Source: Candidatus Accumulibacter cognatus (GTDB lineage Bacteria > Pseudomonadota > Gammaproteobacteria > Burkholderiales > Rhodocyclaceae). From it: a stretch of DNA of 64,000 nucleotides. Shown one piece after another: positions 18,767 to 28,026 of this stretch. The DNA lies in assembly GCA_013414765.1 (NCBI GenBank), contig CP058708.1, positions 2,971,553-3,035,552 of the forward strand, in the 5' to 3' direction. The notes under the pieces were generated by a model that was given only the letters and a program-made list of their open reading frames with translations, was not told the origin of the DNA and did not search any database. Position 1 is the first letter of the stretch, and each line of letters opens with the position of its first letter. A program made the position numbers and the translations under genes.

Positions 18767-19963
18767 TCAGTTCGCCGCAGTGTCCCCGATCGCCTGCCCG
18801 GCGCGTTCACGCCGCACGCGGTCGAGGTATTCGCGGCTGCGCGCGAGTTCGCTTTGCAGAATCTCGTTGTTGCGGCCCATCACCGTGATCGCCTGGCTGC
18901 GGAAGTCGTCGATCGCGTCCATCGCCTGATAGGTCTGGGCAAACATCTGCTTGATCTCTTCAATGCCCAACAGCGGGTTTTCGGCGAACCGGGTGGTCCC
19001 TGACACATGCGCGTTGAGTTGCTCGCCAGTTTGCTGAATCAGGCGACCGATGGTGCCGCTGACGCCTTGCAGCATGTCCATCACCTCGACCTGATTGCCG
19101 GTGGCGCGTGCCACCGTTTGTGCCACGGCCAGGGCGCTCATGCCGGTGGTGGCCACACGGGTGCAGCCATTGATCAGTTCGCGGCCGGTTTTCTTGATCA
19201 CGTCCAGCGCCAGATAGCCATTGATGCTGACCGCCTGCTGGGTCAACATGTCTTGCAGATTCTGGCGGGCGTAGAACTGCACTTCCTGCTCGAGCGCCTT
19301 GGCACGCAGTGGATCGGTGACCCTGAGCCCCTCGACTTGCTGCGCCAGGCGGGTGTCCAGCATTTCAGCGAAGCGGATTGCCTCGGCCATTTTCTGCATG
19401 CCGTCCCAGATCTTGCCGCGCTGTGACTCCAGTGCAAGCAGGTCTTTCTGCACTTCGTCGCGCGCGGCATAGAGCTGGCCCATGATGACCTTGATCTGCG
19501 TCGCTGCCGTCTGGTAGCGTCGGAAATAGGACTGCAGTTTACTGCCCCAGGGAATCAGGCCCAGGAGCCGCTTGGGTTCCAGCAGATTGCCCTGGTTGCC
19601 AGGGTTGAGCTTGTCGAGTTCGCCGCGCAACTCGGAGATGGCCTGAAAAGCCGGCGTCTCCTTGGCGCTGACGAAATTCTTTTCGAGCAGGCGGCCTTGC
19701 AGCAGCGCGGCCGATACCGATACTTCCTGTCGACCCAGCGCAAACGTCTGATCAAGCTTGTCCTTGAAGTCCTGCGAATGCAGGTCTGCCGACATCAGCA
19801 CACCAAGAAAGCTCTCCACCTGTTGTTCGATTTCGCTCAAGCGTTCGGGTTTGACGGTGACCAACTCCACGGCCTGGTCCTGATGCACCGGTGCCATCAC
19901 CTCGGGCGGGGTCAGTTGAAACGCAGGTTCAGCGGCAGTGCCGGATTGCCGGTCAATGCGCAT
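18767..19963 (-). CDS. TelA-family 'toxic anion resistance' protein (locus 1)
   Basis: The 398-residue, mostly helical protein has the TelA/KlaA core: LQSYFRRYQTAATQIKVIM, then a long coiled-coil (RDEVQKDLLALESQRGKIW) and the ending SQAITVMGRNNEILQSELAR. TelA proteins are soluble partners of Ter-type membrane stress systems; the tellurite phenotype that named them is probably indirect. It is last in a minus-strand chain: solute-binding-like protein, VWA lipoprotein, XpaC-like protein, TelA. XpaC-TelA adjacency is known from Bacillus, supporting the assignment. A second TelA lies at 28429. Confidence 0.88.
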   Translation of the reverse strand: MRIDRQSGTAAEPAFQLTPPEVMAPVHQDQAVELVTVKPERLSEIEQQVESFLGVLMSADLHSQDFKDKLDQTFALGRQEVSVSAALLQGRLLEKNFVSAKETPAFQAISELRGELDKLNPGNQGNLLEPKRLLGLIPWGSKLQSYFRRYQTAATQIKVIMGQLYAARDEVQKDLLALESQRGKIWDGMQKMAEAIRFAEMLDTRLAQQVEGLRVTDPLRAKALEQEVQFYARQNLQDMLTQQAVSINGYLALDVIKKTGRELINGCTRVATTGMSALAVAQTVARATGNQVEVMDMLQGVSGTIGRLIQQTGEQLNAHVSGTTRFAENPLLGIEEIKQMFAQTYQAMDAIDDFRSQAITVMGRNNEILQSELARSREYLDRVRRERAGQAIGDTAAN

Positions 19964-20002
19964 GGCCCAATCCTCCTGTAGGTTGCAGAAAATCCCGGCG
20001 CT

Positions 20003-20689
20003 TCAACGCAGCGCCTGTTTGCGCGTACCGAACTTTTCATCCAGAAAGCGCGAATGCGCCAGAAAAGCCTGCGCGTCCTGGCCGGCCAGATCATCGGCCA
20101 ACTGCCCGACCTTGGCGGACAAGTCATCCAGCGCCAACACCAGGGTGTCGTGGGCGGTGCGGCCATTCTCGAGCAGGCGCTCGCTGGCGAAGTCCTTCGG
20201 GATCGACAGATAGGTCTTCAAGGCCTGTGGCAAATAGGCGCTGGCCAGATGGCGCGCATGAAACTCTTCTTCCAGCGACAGCGTCCCCTTGCTGCCCTCC
20301 CACTGGATCAGCAGACCCTCCAGTCGATCACAGAGGCCCAGCACTCGCTGCTGCAGGATATTCGAGAGACACTGATCGGGATTGTGCATCACCAGGCTGC
20401 GAATGCCACGCAAAGCAGTGTCTATCACCTGCCGGGCATCGCCATTGTCGTCAAAGCTCAGTTCGGCCTCCCAGGGCCTTTTACCCAGCACGGGAAAGCC
20501 GAACAGCAGTCCGCCCGCGATAAAACCTGCCAGATAGCCGCCCAGCGCGAGCAGGTAGGCCTCGGGGCCGAGCAGGCCCGCACCCTTCAACAACAGCGGT
20601 AGCGCGGCCAGGAGAAGCCCGCACCCGTTGGGCATACTGCTCAGGCCACGCAGGGCGCGGCAGCTCCAGTCTGGCCATCGGCTGCTCAC
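20003..20689 (-). CDS. XpaC-like membrane protein partner of TelA
   Basis: The 228-residue protein has two close hydrophobic segments near the N-terminus (GLLLAALPLLLKGAGLL and YLLALGGYLAGFIAGGLLFGF, residues about 24-65). A soluble helical C-terminal part follows (LEEEFHARHLASAYLPQALKTYLSIP). This layout and its place before telA fit the XpaC family (5-bromo-4-chloroindolyl-phosphate hydrolysis protein), though sequence similarity by eye is modest. The ATG overlaps the stop of the VWA lipoprotein gene by four bases, so translation is coupled. The catalytic role, if any, is unknown. Confidence 0.65.
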   Translation of the reverse strand: MSSRWPDWSCRALRGLSSMPNGCGLLLAALPLLLKGAGLLGPEAYLLALGGYLAGFIAGGLLFGFPVLGKRPWEAELSFDDNGDARQVIDTALRGIRSLVMHNPDQCLSNILQQRVLGLCDRLEGLLIQWEGSKGTLSLEEEFHARHLASAYLPQALKTYLSIPKDFASERLLENGRTAHDTLVLALDDLSAKVGQLADDLAGQDAQAFLAHSRFLDEKFGTRKQALR

Positions 20690-22347
20690 TGGTAGGCCCG
20701 AATGTCCTTGAAGACACTGTAGAGCGGCGTATGGCGAGCATCAAAAACGAGCCCGCCGGTGACCTTGACCAGGGCTTTCAACTCGGATTCCTGGGCGTCA
20801 CCGAATAGGATCATGAACACCGGAATCGCTCGGGCATCCTCGGACAATCGGGCATAGTCCTCCTGGAAAGCCTGGAAGCCACGGCCATGGGAGTTCTCGC
20901 CATCGGTGAAACCGATCACCGAGTACTGGTAATCGGGGTGCAGCTTCTTCTGTTCGGCCATCATCTGGAGGGCTACCAACACGCTGTCGTACAGCGCGGT
21001 GCCGCCGTCAGCCCGCAAGGTGTCGGCATAGGCACGCACTGCGGCCATGACCTTGAGCTTGGCGGCTGACTCGGGGTTGGCGGCAAGACCCTTGCCGGCA
21101 CGCTTGCCGGCTGGAATCTCGAACAGCTCGGGCTTGCCTGGCCTGGTCGAGAACGGCAGCAGCCAGACCTTTTCGCGCTCGTTCAGGCGGGCGATGCGCC
21201 CGGTCAGCGAAGCGTCATCGCCCGCCACATAGTGAATCGCCTCGATCAGGCGCTCCAGCCGCTTTTCCCTGCCCATGCTGCCGCTCACGTCGAGCACGAA
21301 GGTCGACGCCACCGGCTTGCGAAACTCGTTCAGATAGGCCGAGATCAGCCCGTCGGCCAATTGCCGGTTGGGTGAGAAGGGCAGTTCCACGAGCAGGCCG
21401 GAGCTGGTAAAGCGGCCCGCCAATGACGCCGCCACTTCGCTGTTGACCGGCCGGCGCAGGGTCTGCTGCGCCAGCCAGGTCTGGGCTTCCTTGCCCTTCA
21501 GCCAATCGACCAGCTTGAGATAGTCTTCGCGCCGCGCTTCGTCGAGCAGCATCAAGGGATAATCGGCCGTGGCCACGCCCTCGCGCGGATAGACCAAGAG
21601 CAGCTTTTCGCGCAGCTTGCCGCTGGCGTTGAGACTCAGAAGCCAGCTTTCGTAGTTGATGAAAGCGTTCAAGCGCGGCCCCTGGCCTTCGATGAACTTC
21701 TCCGACAAATAGCTGGAGTTGTCGCCGCTCAGTTTGTAACCCTTCAGGAATGTGGCGATGGCTTGGCGATTCACATCCTCCGGCGCCAGCGCTTCGGCCT
21801 TGCCGGCCGCCGCCGCCACGACGCCCATCAGGGCCATGAACCCCTGGTTCGAAGTGGCCGGGTTGGAAAGGGCATAGAACAGCTTGCCCGCGCCAGCGGC
21901 CTCGGTGATGGTCTTCCAGGTCACCTTGGCGGCGACCTCGGGCCGGTCCCAGCCGAGCGCCCGGGCAGCCGATTCGCTGACTCCCACCGCAATCGGCGAG
22001 AGCATGATTTTTTCCTGCAGTTTGACGCGGCTCTGGCCCTGGCTGTCGCTGAGCAGGTATTTGGCATTGGCGAACCAGGCAGCGGCGGCATGGGCACGCC
22101 CGGTCAGCACCGCTTCGGTACTCTCCATCGTGCCGCCATAGCGGAACCTCAGATTCACGCCGGTGGCCTGCAAGGCCATTTTCTCCAGCGCCTGGGCATC
22201 CTTGAGGTCACTGGTGGCGAGCACCTCGAACACCGGCGCCGCATGGCTGGCGGGTGGTGAGGCCGGAGCAGGCGAGTCCTGTTTGCCGCAAGCGCTCAGG
22301 ATGGCGAGCAAGCCGGCCAGCAAGGCAATCCTCAAGCAGATTTTCAT
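20686..22347 (-). CDS. Lipoprotein with solute-binding and VWA domains
   Basis: The 553-residue protein begins with a lipoprotein signal (LLAGLLAILSAC, lipidated Cys near 20). Residues about 38-300 resemble a periplasmic solute-binding protein of the extracellular type (EVLATSDLKDAQALEKMALQ, AAWFANAKYLL). Residues about 340-550 form a von Willebrand A domain with MIDAS motif FVLDVSGSMG (Asp near 349) and a later GFTDGENSHGRGF. The fusion puts a metal-dependent adhesion domain on the periplasmic face. It overlaps both neighbours by ATGA and belongs to the TelA chain. Its ligand is unknown. Confidence 0.85.
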   Translation of the reverse strand: MKICLRIALLAGLLAILSACGKQDSPAPASPPASHAAPVFEVLATSDLKDAQALEKMALQATGVNLRFRYGGTMESTEAVLTGRAHAAAAWFANAKYLLSDSQGQSRVKLQEKIMLSPIAVGVSESAARALGWDRPEVAAKVTWKTITEAAGAGKLFYALSNPATSNQGFMALMGVVAAAAGKAEALAPEDVNRQAIATFLKGYKLSGDNSSYLSEKFIEGQGPRLNAFINYESWLLSLNASGKLREKLLLVYPREGVATADYPLMLLDEARREDYLKLVDWLKGKEAQTWLAQQTLRRPVNSEVAASLAGRFTSSGLLVELPFSPNRQLADGLISAYLNEFRKPVASTFVLDVSGSMGREKRLERLIEAIHYVAGDDASLTGRIARLNEREKVWLLPFSTRPGKPELFEIPAGKRAGKGLAANPESAAKLKVMAAVRAYADTLRADGGTALYDSVLVALQMMAEQKKLHPDYQYSVIGFTDGENSHGRGFQAFQEDYARLSEDARAIPVFMILFGDAQESELKALVKVTGGLVFDARHTPLYSVFKDIRAYQ

Positions 22348-23552
22348 TTCGCCATCTCCCGGGTCAGCACCTCCACCATCTCCGACATCAACTCGTAGGC
22401 CGGCGGGTCGATGACCTGGCTGATACGCTCCTGCACCCCCAGACCCGAGGGTTTGACGGCGGCCGTAAACAGAGCGGGGTCGGCGACGCGCAAACCGTAT
22501 TCGACCGCAATCCTTTGCAATTCGGGGTTGCCGGCCAACTCGGCCTGCACGGCGCGAGCGCGCGCGCTGGTGGCGAGCAGGACGAACTTGTTGACGATCG
22601 TCGGTTCGGGGTACATCAGCACCATGTCGGGCTGAATTGCCTTGCTCCGGTTCAGTGCATGACCGACGATCTGATATTCGTAGATGAAAGCCAGCGGCGC
22701 CTTGCCCATGCCGATCTGCAGGTAGTCGTCGAAGTTGCCGTTGACATAGTTCTCCTGGTAGCCCTGACGCTTGAACAGCCCGGCCAACTTCTCGGCCGCG
22801 GCACTCGCGCTGGCGCGGTCGGTCACCACTTCGCCGAGCAGCGCATGGCTGGCCAGTGCCAGATACATGACCGCCGAATTGCTCTTGCGCACATCGGTGG
22901 TGGATACCAGCACCCCTCGGTTGACCGCAAAAGCCTCTGCCGCCTTGAGTTCGCTCCAGCGTTTCCTGGCCAGCATCGCCGCCACCAGGCGCTCCATGTT
23001 CAGTGCATAAACGCGCTCGCCGCTGGGTCTGGCGATGCCATTGGCCACCAGGATCGCAGCGATCGGCTGCCAGCTCGCCACCACCATCGGGCTGTTGAAC
23101 GGTGCAGTCTGAGTGGCGTTGATGCCCGCCTTCCGGGCCTCGTCGGCGATCTGATTCGCCGCCAGCACGCCGGCCGGGAAGTAGAAATCGGCCACTCCCC
23201 CCGCAGGGCCGCCGCCACGCATCGCCGCAGCAGCGAGCTGGGCAGCCATGTCGCGGCTGCCGACGCGGGTCACCCTGACTGGCAACTTGCGCTCGCGCAG
23301 GATCTTTTGTACCCGGACGTCCGCAAAAAAGGGCTCCAAGTCGACGGACACCAGGCCGCTCATTTCCGTCACGCTGTCCACAGCGCCACGTTCCTGTGCC
23401 TCCGGCCGCTGCAGTTGCTGCCCCTGGTGCTCCTGCGTGGCATACCAGAGCGCCCCCCCGAACAGTGCCAGTACCAGCACTGTGGCCAGCAGCCTCTTTC
23501 CAGCCTGCATCACATCACTCGGCGGCATGGCCCGGTCATGGGGGCGAATCAT
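22344..23552 (-). CDS. Membrane-anchored solute-binding-like protein
   Basis: The 402-residue protein has one N-terminal membrane helix (about residues 19-37, LLATVLVLALFGGALWYA) and a periplasmic body. The body resembles the solute-binding half of the next protein (SVDLEPFFADVRVQKILRER, GVADFYFPAGVLAANQIADEA, PLAFIYEYQIVG). Start 23552 is chosen because the ATG overlaps the stop of the upstream lipoprotein gene as ATGA. No ABC permease or ATPase is nearby, so it is more likely a sensor or scaffold for the Ter/TelA-type complex than a transporter component. That role is inference. Confidence 0.72.
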   Translation of the reverse strand: MIRPHDRAMPPSDVMQAGKRLLATVLVLALFGGALWYATQEHQGQQLQRPEAQERGAVDSVTEMSGLVSVDLEPFFADVRVQKILRERKLPVRVTRVGSRDMAAQLAAAAMRGGGPAGGVADFYFPAGVLAANQIADEARKAGINATQTAPFNSPMVVASWQPIAAILVANGIARPSGERVYALNMERLVAAMLARKRWSELKAAEAFAVNRGVLVSTTDVRKSNSAVMYLALASHALLGEVVTDRASASAAAEKLAGLFKRQGYQENYVNGNFDDYLQIGMGKAPLAFIYEYQIVGHALNRSKAIQPDMVLMYPEPTIVNKFVLLATSARARAVQAELAGNPELQRIAVEYGLRVADPALFTAAVKPSGLGVQERISQVIDPPAYELMSEMVEVLTREMAK

Positions 23553-24196
23553 TCGCCTCGATAGGTCACCTGGCTCAGGATCTCCGGGCTGCCTTCAATC
23601 CGGGTGACCTCCTTGTTGCGCGACCAATAGACGTAATAGGGCCCGGAGCTCGCCCACCAGTAGCGCCAGTACAGGACGTCGAGCCAGGGTGTCTCGTCGC
23701 TCTGCGGGTAGCCGGCGGCCATGATCACCTGTTCCCTGGTCATTCCCCGCATGACGCGACCAAGCCAGATGGCCTCGCGGATTAGCGGTGGAAAGGTGGC
23801 CAAGCGCGTTCTCGGATCGTCGAGAACGACCACCTTGTTGACCCATTGCTCGGTGGTTTCCTGGCCCCGGCCGTAATCCAGGCCCATGCGCATGGGTCTG
23901 CCGGCGACATCCACATAGGCACGATACCGATAACGGTCTATTTTCTTGACCGTGATCGGTGTGCCGACCGGGATGAAGGAAAGCTGCGTGTAATTGGAAT
24001 CGCTGATCCAGTCGCCGCTGTAATGGAGGTTGCAGCATGCATAGCCGATACGCACCGGGAGCGCTTGTTCCGTCTGCGTCGACTGTGCGTCGCCGGGCCA
24101 GGTGCCCACCGGCCCACCGGCGCAGCCGGCAAGCAGAACAACGAAGGCGGCTACGGTCAAGCGTCCGAAAGATCTGAAAAGCGCTTTGTTGGGCAT
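23549..24196 (-). CDS. Outer-membrane-type lipoprotein, SmpA/BamE-like C-terminal part
   Basis: The 215-residue protein starts at ATG 24196 after AGGAGA. It has a lipobox (VVLLAGC, Cys25). The middle is strand-rich; near residues 155-195 the pattern LGRVMRGMTREQVIMAAGYP, followed by an aromatic stretch (YWRYWWASSGPYYVYW), resembles SmpA/OmlA-BamE domains. The upstream in-frame codons (from 24337) are probably not translated. It heads the minus-strand chain that ends in telA and overlaps the next gene by four bases, so an envelope location fits the chain. Confidence 0.7.
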   Translation of the reverse strand: MPNKALFRSFGRLTVAAFVVLLAGCAGGPVGTWPGDAQSTQTEQALPVRIGYACCNLHYSGDWISDSNYTQLSFIPVGTPITVKKIDRYRYRAYVDVAGRPMRMGLDYGRGQETTEQWVNKVVVLDDPRTRLATFPPLIREAIWLGRVMRGMTREQVIMAAGYPQSDETPWLDVLYWRYWWASSGPYYVYWSRNKEVTRIEGSPEILSQVTYRGE

Positions 24197-24347
24197 GCTT
24201 GGTGTCTCCTGCGTCTCCTGGTCGGTATCCGGATCATACACCCCTTCCCGGGTGCTGATGATGCGGGCAGCAGCGGCGTGGCGGCGTGCCCCCTGGGACG
24301 GGCGGCCGCCACCACTCAGGGGCAGGCCTGCAATCATGTCTGCCCGG

Positions 24348-24872
24348 CTAGCGGGTTTTCAGACGCAGTGTCCCCAGATAGTCACGCTTGCCCAAAGGGA
24401 CACCCTTTGAACGCAGGATGTCGTAAGCGGTCGTGGCGTGGAAATGGAAATTCGGCAGAGAAAATGACAGCAGGAACTCTTCGGTCGTGAATGGCAAGCT
24501 GTTATTACGGAACTCGAAGATGACCGTACCACCTTCATAGGCATTGATCGCCGCGGGTGTCAGGTTCTTGAGCGCGTCGCCTGCGTCGACGATCAGTGCT
24601 TGCAGAGCCGGGTAGTCATGTGCCGGGAGGTCGGCTGGCGGCCGAAAGACGCCGTTCTTGATGCCCTCTATCGCACCCAGGGAATGATGAACAACAGACT
24701 GAACCTGGAAGCGAAACGGCAGCATGTCCGGGTAAAGGCGAGTCTCGACAATCTCCTCCGGGTCGAGATTCTTCTCCCGGCAATAGGCAAGACCTCGGTC
24801 CAGAAAGCCGCTGACCGCTGCCAGCGTTTGCAGGTAGCTCCTTACACTTGTGTCATAGAGCGAAATCGCCAT
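24348..24872 (-). CDS. DUF1993-family protein
   Basis: The 174-residue protein matches the DUF1993 family: MAISLYDTSVRSYLQTLAAV at the N-terminus, DMLPFRFQVQSVVHHSLGAI in the middle and SLPNFHFHATTAYDILRSKG near the end. The fold is expected to be a DinB-like four-helix bundle, with His residues (VHHS, FHFHATTAYDI) reminiscent of metal sites. Function is unknown; members are common in Proteobacteria and fungi. Start 24872 follows AGGAAAACAACC. It stands alone, about 150 bases from each neighbour. Confidence 0.85.
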   Translation of the reverse strand: MAISLYDTSVRSYLQTLAAVSGFLDRGLAYCREKNLDPEEIVETRLYPDMLPFRFQVQSVVHHSLGAIEGIKNGVFRPPADLPAHDYPALQALIVDAGDALKNLTPAAINAYEGGTVIFEFRNNSLPFTTEEFLLSFSLPNFHFHATTAYDILRSKGVPLGKRDYLGTLRLKTR

Positions 24873-25023
24873 GGTTGTTTTCCTGGTGGGTGCCTGGGTC
24901 GAGCTCCGGCGAGGAAGCTGCCGGCCAACGTCGGCGGGTGGGGGGAAGGTTGAAGGGGGGATCAGCGTGCTGGTCGGAAATATAGCAGATCCGGCCGGCC
25001 TGCAAATGCGAGAAGTTGCGGTT

Positions 25024-25638
25024 TCAGGGTGTATCGCCGAGCGTTTGCCGTACAGCAAAGTTGCTCTGTGAGAGCCGCCGGCCATGGTGTAGCGGAGCAA
25101 GAACCCCGGCATGGCGCAACTGGCTGACCATGCGCGATACCGTTTCCAGGGTCAGCGCGGTGATGTCGGCCATATCCTGCCGTGACGGCAGGGTCACCTG
25201 CAATTCGGCTGCCGCGTGGGTCGGTTGTTCCACAGCCGAATGTGCGAGGATCATGACCAGGCGACGGACACGGTCAGCGGCCTGACCACAGCGCAGGGCG
25301 ATGACCTCGGCGGCGCGTCGCTCGGCTTTGGCCAGCGTACGCAGTAACGAATCGCTGACAGGAGAATCATGGCCTTCCGGCCATGATTCGAGAACGCAGG
25401 CGGTGAGCGCCGTTGCCGTAAAGCCGTATTTTCCGAACAGCAGTGTCTCGGCACCGATCACGTCACCTCTGATGGCGAGGTTGGCAAAGCTATGTTCACC
25501 GTTGGGTTCCTCGCGGTCCAGACGAACCGAACCGCTGACGATGCGCCAGGCAGTACCCTTGGTATCACGGACATGGATACGCTGGCCACGGTCGAAACGG
25601 AGCAACCAACGCTTTCCCTGGATCTTGGCGAACTGCAT
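25024..25638 (-). CDS. Crp/Fnr-family transcriptional regulator
   Basis: The 204-residue protein has a cyclic-nucleotide-binding-like N-terminal half (RIVSGSVRLDREEPNGEHSFANLAIRGDVIGAETLLFG). Its C-terminal winged helix has the Crp-type recognition helix LPSRQDMADITALTLETVSRMVSQLRHAGVL (in two pieces). I start at ATG 25638; the longer in-frame extension to 25734 is Cys-rich but has no ribosome site. No N-terminal Fe-S cysteine cluster of the Fnr kind appears in the chosen form. It is flanked by the DUF1993 and DUF2235 genes on the same strand with gaps of about 150 and 135 bases; the target is unknown. Confidence 0.85.
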   Translation of the reverse strand: MQFAKIQGKRWLLRFDRGQRIHVRDTKGTAWRIVSGSVRLDREEPNGEHSFANLAIRGDVIGAETLLFGKYGFTATALTACVLESWPEGHDSPVSDSLLRTLAKAERRAAEVIALRCGQAADRVRRLVMILAHSAVEQPTHAAAELQVTLPSRQDMADITALTLETVSRMVSQLRHAGVLAPLHHGRRLSQSNFAVRQTLGDTP

Positions 25639-25773
25639 GGCGAACTTTTTTCCGGGTTGTGATCGCCGGGATTCTAGGAGATGAGGCTTTACCGGAAAAT
25701 GCGGCATATCGCCGCACCCGCAGCGGTCGGACAACAGAATCGTGACGTGCTTCCGTCTCGACTGGCTCCCTGT

Positions 25774-28026
25774 TCAGTGGTCTTCCGCCTCCAGGGCCTC
25801 GCGGACGTTTGGTCGGTGCCGGACGCGTTCCTGGAAAGTCAGCAGCGTCGGCCAGCACGCGATGTCCAGGCCGATTCGATTGCACCAGGTAAGGACGGTG
25901 AACAGGTAGGCGTCAGCGACGGTGAATTGGTTGCCCAGGAGATAATTCCTGCCCGCAAGGCGGGCCTCGACGTAGCCCAGACGGCTGGCGATGATTTCCT
26001 GGAGGCGGAGCCTGTCATCCTCCGGGGTATCCGGCTTGAACAGTGGCGTGAAAGTCTTGTGCAGCTCGGCACTGATGAAGGCCAGCCATTCCTGCAACTG
26101 GTAACGTTCGAGAGTGTAAGGACGTGGCGCCAGTCCGCTCTCCGGAATGCGGTCGGCAATGTACTGAACGATGGCCGGAACTTCGGTGAGACGGACGTCA
26201 TCGCCGATTTCGAGCACCGGCACGTAGCCCTTGGGGTTGATGGCGTTGAAGTCGCTGCCGTCGGCCAACTGGTGCTGGCGGATATCGACGCGCACCAGTT
26301 CGAAGTCGAGGCCGCATTCACGCAAAGCGATGTGCGCGGCTAGCGAGCAGGTGCCGGGAGCATAGTACAGCTTGACGTCCAGACTGCCGGGGAGCGACTG
26401 TGGCGTCGCCAGGGGTTTCTGGTCTTCTTCAGGGGACCAGGGGAGGCGGGTGACTTCGACGGTGAGGAAGCCGCTGTTGTTGCCATAGGAAAACGGGGAG
26501 TCGTTGGCGAAGAAGTACAGGAAACCCGCTTCGCTGATCTCGATTTCGCAAGCATTCGGGGTGGCCATCAGGTTGCTCTCGTCGTCGATGCGCGCGACGC
26601 CGTTGATGGTGCTTTCGACCAGCCCGGTGAGCACGTTTTCCGAGTCAGGGTTGTTCGCTTCCAGATCGGGTCGTGGATGGATGGCGGCAATCAGCGAGAA
26701 CCACGGGCGTTCTTCCAGGCGGCGGCTGCCCTTCGCAAGATCCATGAACCAGGTGGTGGATTCGTAGCCGTCGGCACCTGCGGGCGTCCCTTTGTCGATC
26801 CACGCTCCGCTGGCTTCAATGCGGTATTTCTCGCCGACATCGACTTCGACCCCCGAGGCATTCCACCATTTATGCGCGTAGGCCGGAAAGCGTATCGAGC
26901 CGTCAATCGGCAGTTTGCGGAAGGGGAGGGGTTCGCGTTCCGGCTGCAACTGTTCCTCGGGAGGCGCCTCGTCCGTCCGGTAGAAGGTATTGCTGGCAGA
27001 AACGTCCTCCAGTGCCTTGGGGCGATAGTCGGCGCGCTCCTGCAACCGCAACAGCACGCTGGGGTGCAGTTCGGCATCGTCAGGAATCTTGCGCTCGTCA
27101 TGTGGGCGTGACCGCCAGACCAGGTTGTGCGTCTCGTCGTGCCGGTCATCCAGGGCGTTCGGCGCCAGCGGCTCGCTGAGTTGCGCAGGCAACAGCCGTA
27201 GGCCGGCGTCGAGGTCGTTGACCTCGTTGATCATCCATTCGAGCGCGATGTCCGATAGGCCGTGGTGTTCATAGCCGCCACCGATGTCCGCATGCACACC
27301 GGCGAACCAGACCTGCTTGATTCCCTCGCGCTCGTTCCACAGAGTCGGCGGGAAGTCGGCCCGTTCTTCGTCCACCGCCAAGGCCTGGCGACCGTACTCG
27401 ACCTGCCTGCTCAGTTCGCGGTCGGCGAACTTCATGAAACGCAGTTCGTCGCGGTCGAACATGCGCAGGCCGTTGAACTGTGGTACGCCGAATTCGCCAA
27501 CAGTGTCCCAGACACCGATCATCCGGATCGGCATCTTGTCGTGGTGTTTCCAGAAACGTCCACCGCGTTTCATGCCACGGCCTTCCTTGTAGGCCAGCCA
27601 GATGTTTTCGGCCATGTCGGCGGCGTTGTCGTCGAAGGCATCGGCTGCCCAGATCAGGCCGGTGCGGGCGATGAAGGCGCCCAGGCTGCGGGCTGCCCAG
27701 GCGCCACGCGAGAAGCCAAACAGCCAGATCTTGTCGCCGCTCTGGTACACCTGCGAGACCAGGACATAGGCGTCGATCATGCAATCGTGTAGGCCGATTC
27801 CCTGCGTGCTGCCCAGCAGGCTCTGCGTGCGCCCGCCGTTGCCGACACTTTTCAGATAAAAGGCGGCAAGTTCCTCATTGCGCTTGCTGAGATGGGAACG
27901 GATCGGTCCTTGTTCCTCGACAAACTGTTCCTTGCCGGGCAGCATCTCGAACAGGCGATACACATTGGTTTGTTCGATCGGGTCGTTCCAGGTGCCATCC
28001 ATGCAAACAACTATCTGTTTGGTCAT
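25774..28026 (-). CDS. DUF2235 hydrolase - PA-IL-like lectin - glutathione transferase fusion
   Basis: The 750-residue protein starts at ATG 28026 after GAGGAGAAAC. Residues 1 to about 370 are a DUF2235 alpha/beta hydrolase (VVCMDGTWND; nucleophile elbow GFSRGAW with Ser106; VWDTVGEFGVP; FAGVHADIGGGY), the family of type VI secretion phospholipase effectors. Residues about 380-530 resemble the galactose lectin PA-IL: the loop NDSPFSYGNNSGFLTVEV is very close to its sugar/calcium site. From about 548 a complete beta-class glutathione transferase follows (VKLYYAPGTCSLAAHIAL; NPKGYVPVLEI; NQFTVADAYLFTVL). No stop or restart separates the parts. No vgrG or PAAR is adjacent. Confidence 0.85.
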   Translation of the reverse strand: MTKQIVVCMDGTWNDPIEQTNVYRLFEMLPGKEQFVEEQGPIRSHLSKRNEELAAFYLKSVGNGGRTQSLLGSTQGIGLHDCMIDAYVLVSQVYQSGDKIWLFGFSRGAWAARSLGAFIARTGLIWAADAFDDNAADMAENIWLAYKEGRGMKRGGRFWKHHDKMPIRMIGVWDTVGEFGVPQFNGLRMFDRDELRFMKFADRELSRQVEYGRQALAVDEERADFPPTLWNEREGIKQVWFAGVHADIGGGYEHHGLSDIALEWMINEVNDLDAGLRLLPAQLSEPLAPNALDDRHDETHNLVWRSRPHDERKIPDDAELHPSVLLRLQERADYRPKALEDVSASNTFYRTDEAPPEEQLQPEREPLPFRKLPIDGSIRFPAYAHKWWNASGVEVDVGEKYRIEASGAWIDKGTPAGADGYESTTWFMDLAKGSRRLEERPWFSLIAAIHPRPDLEANNPDSENVLTGLVESTINGVARIDDESNLMATPNACEIEISEAGFLYFFANDSPFSYGNNSGFLTVEVTRLPWSPEEDQKPLATPQSLPGSLDVKLYYAPGTCSLAAHIALRECGLDFELVRVDIRQHQLADGSDFNAINPKGYVPVLEIGDDVRLTEVPAIVQYIADRIPESGLAPRPYTLERYQLQEWLAFISAELHKTFTPLFKPDTPEDDRLRLQEIIASRLGYVEARLAGRNYLLGNQFTVADAYLFTVLTWCNRIGLDIACWPTLLTFQERVRHRPNVREALEAEDH

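Noticed and set aside
22254-23564. 436-codon plus-strand ORF opposite the solute-binding-like gene
   Set aside because: Antisense shadow rich in Arg, His and Gln; the minus-strand gene has a membrane anchor and overlaps its neighbours properly.
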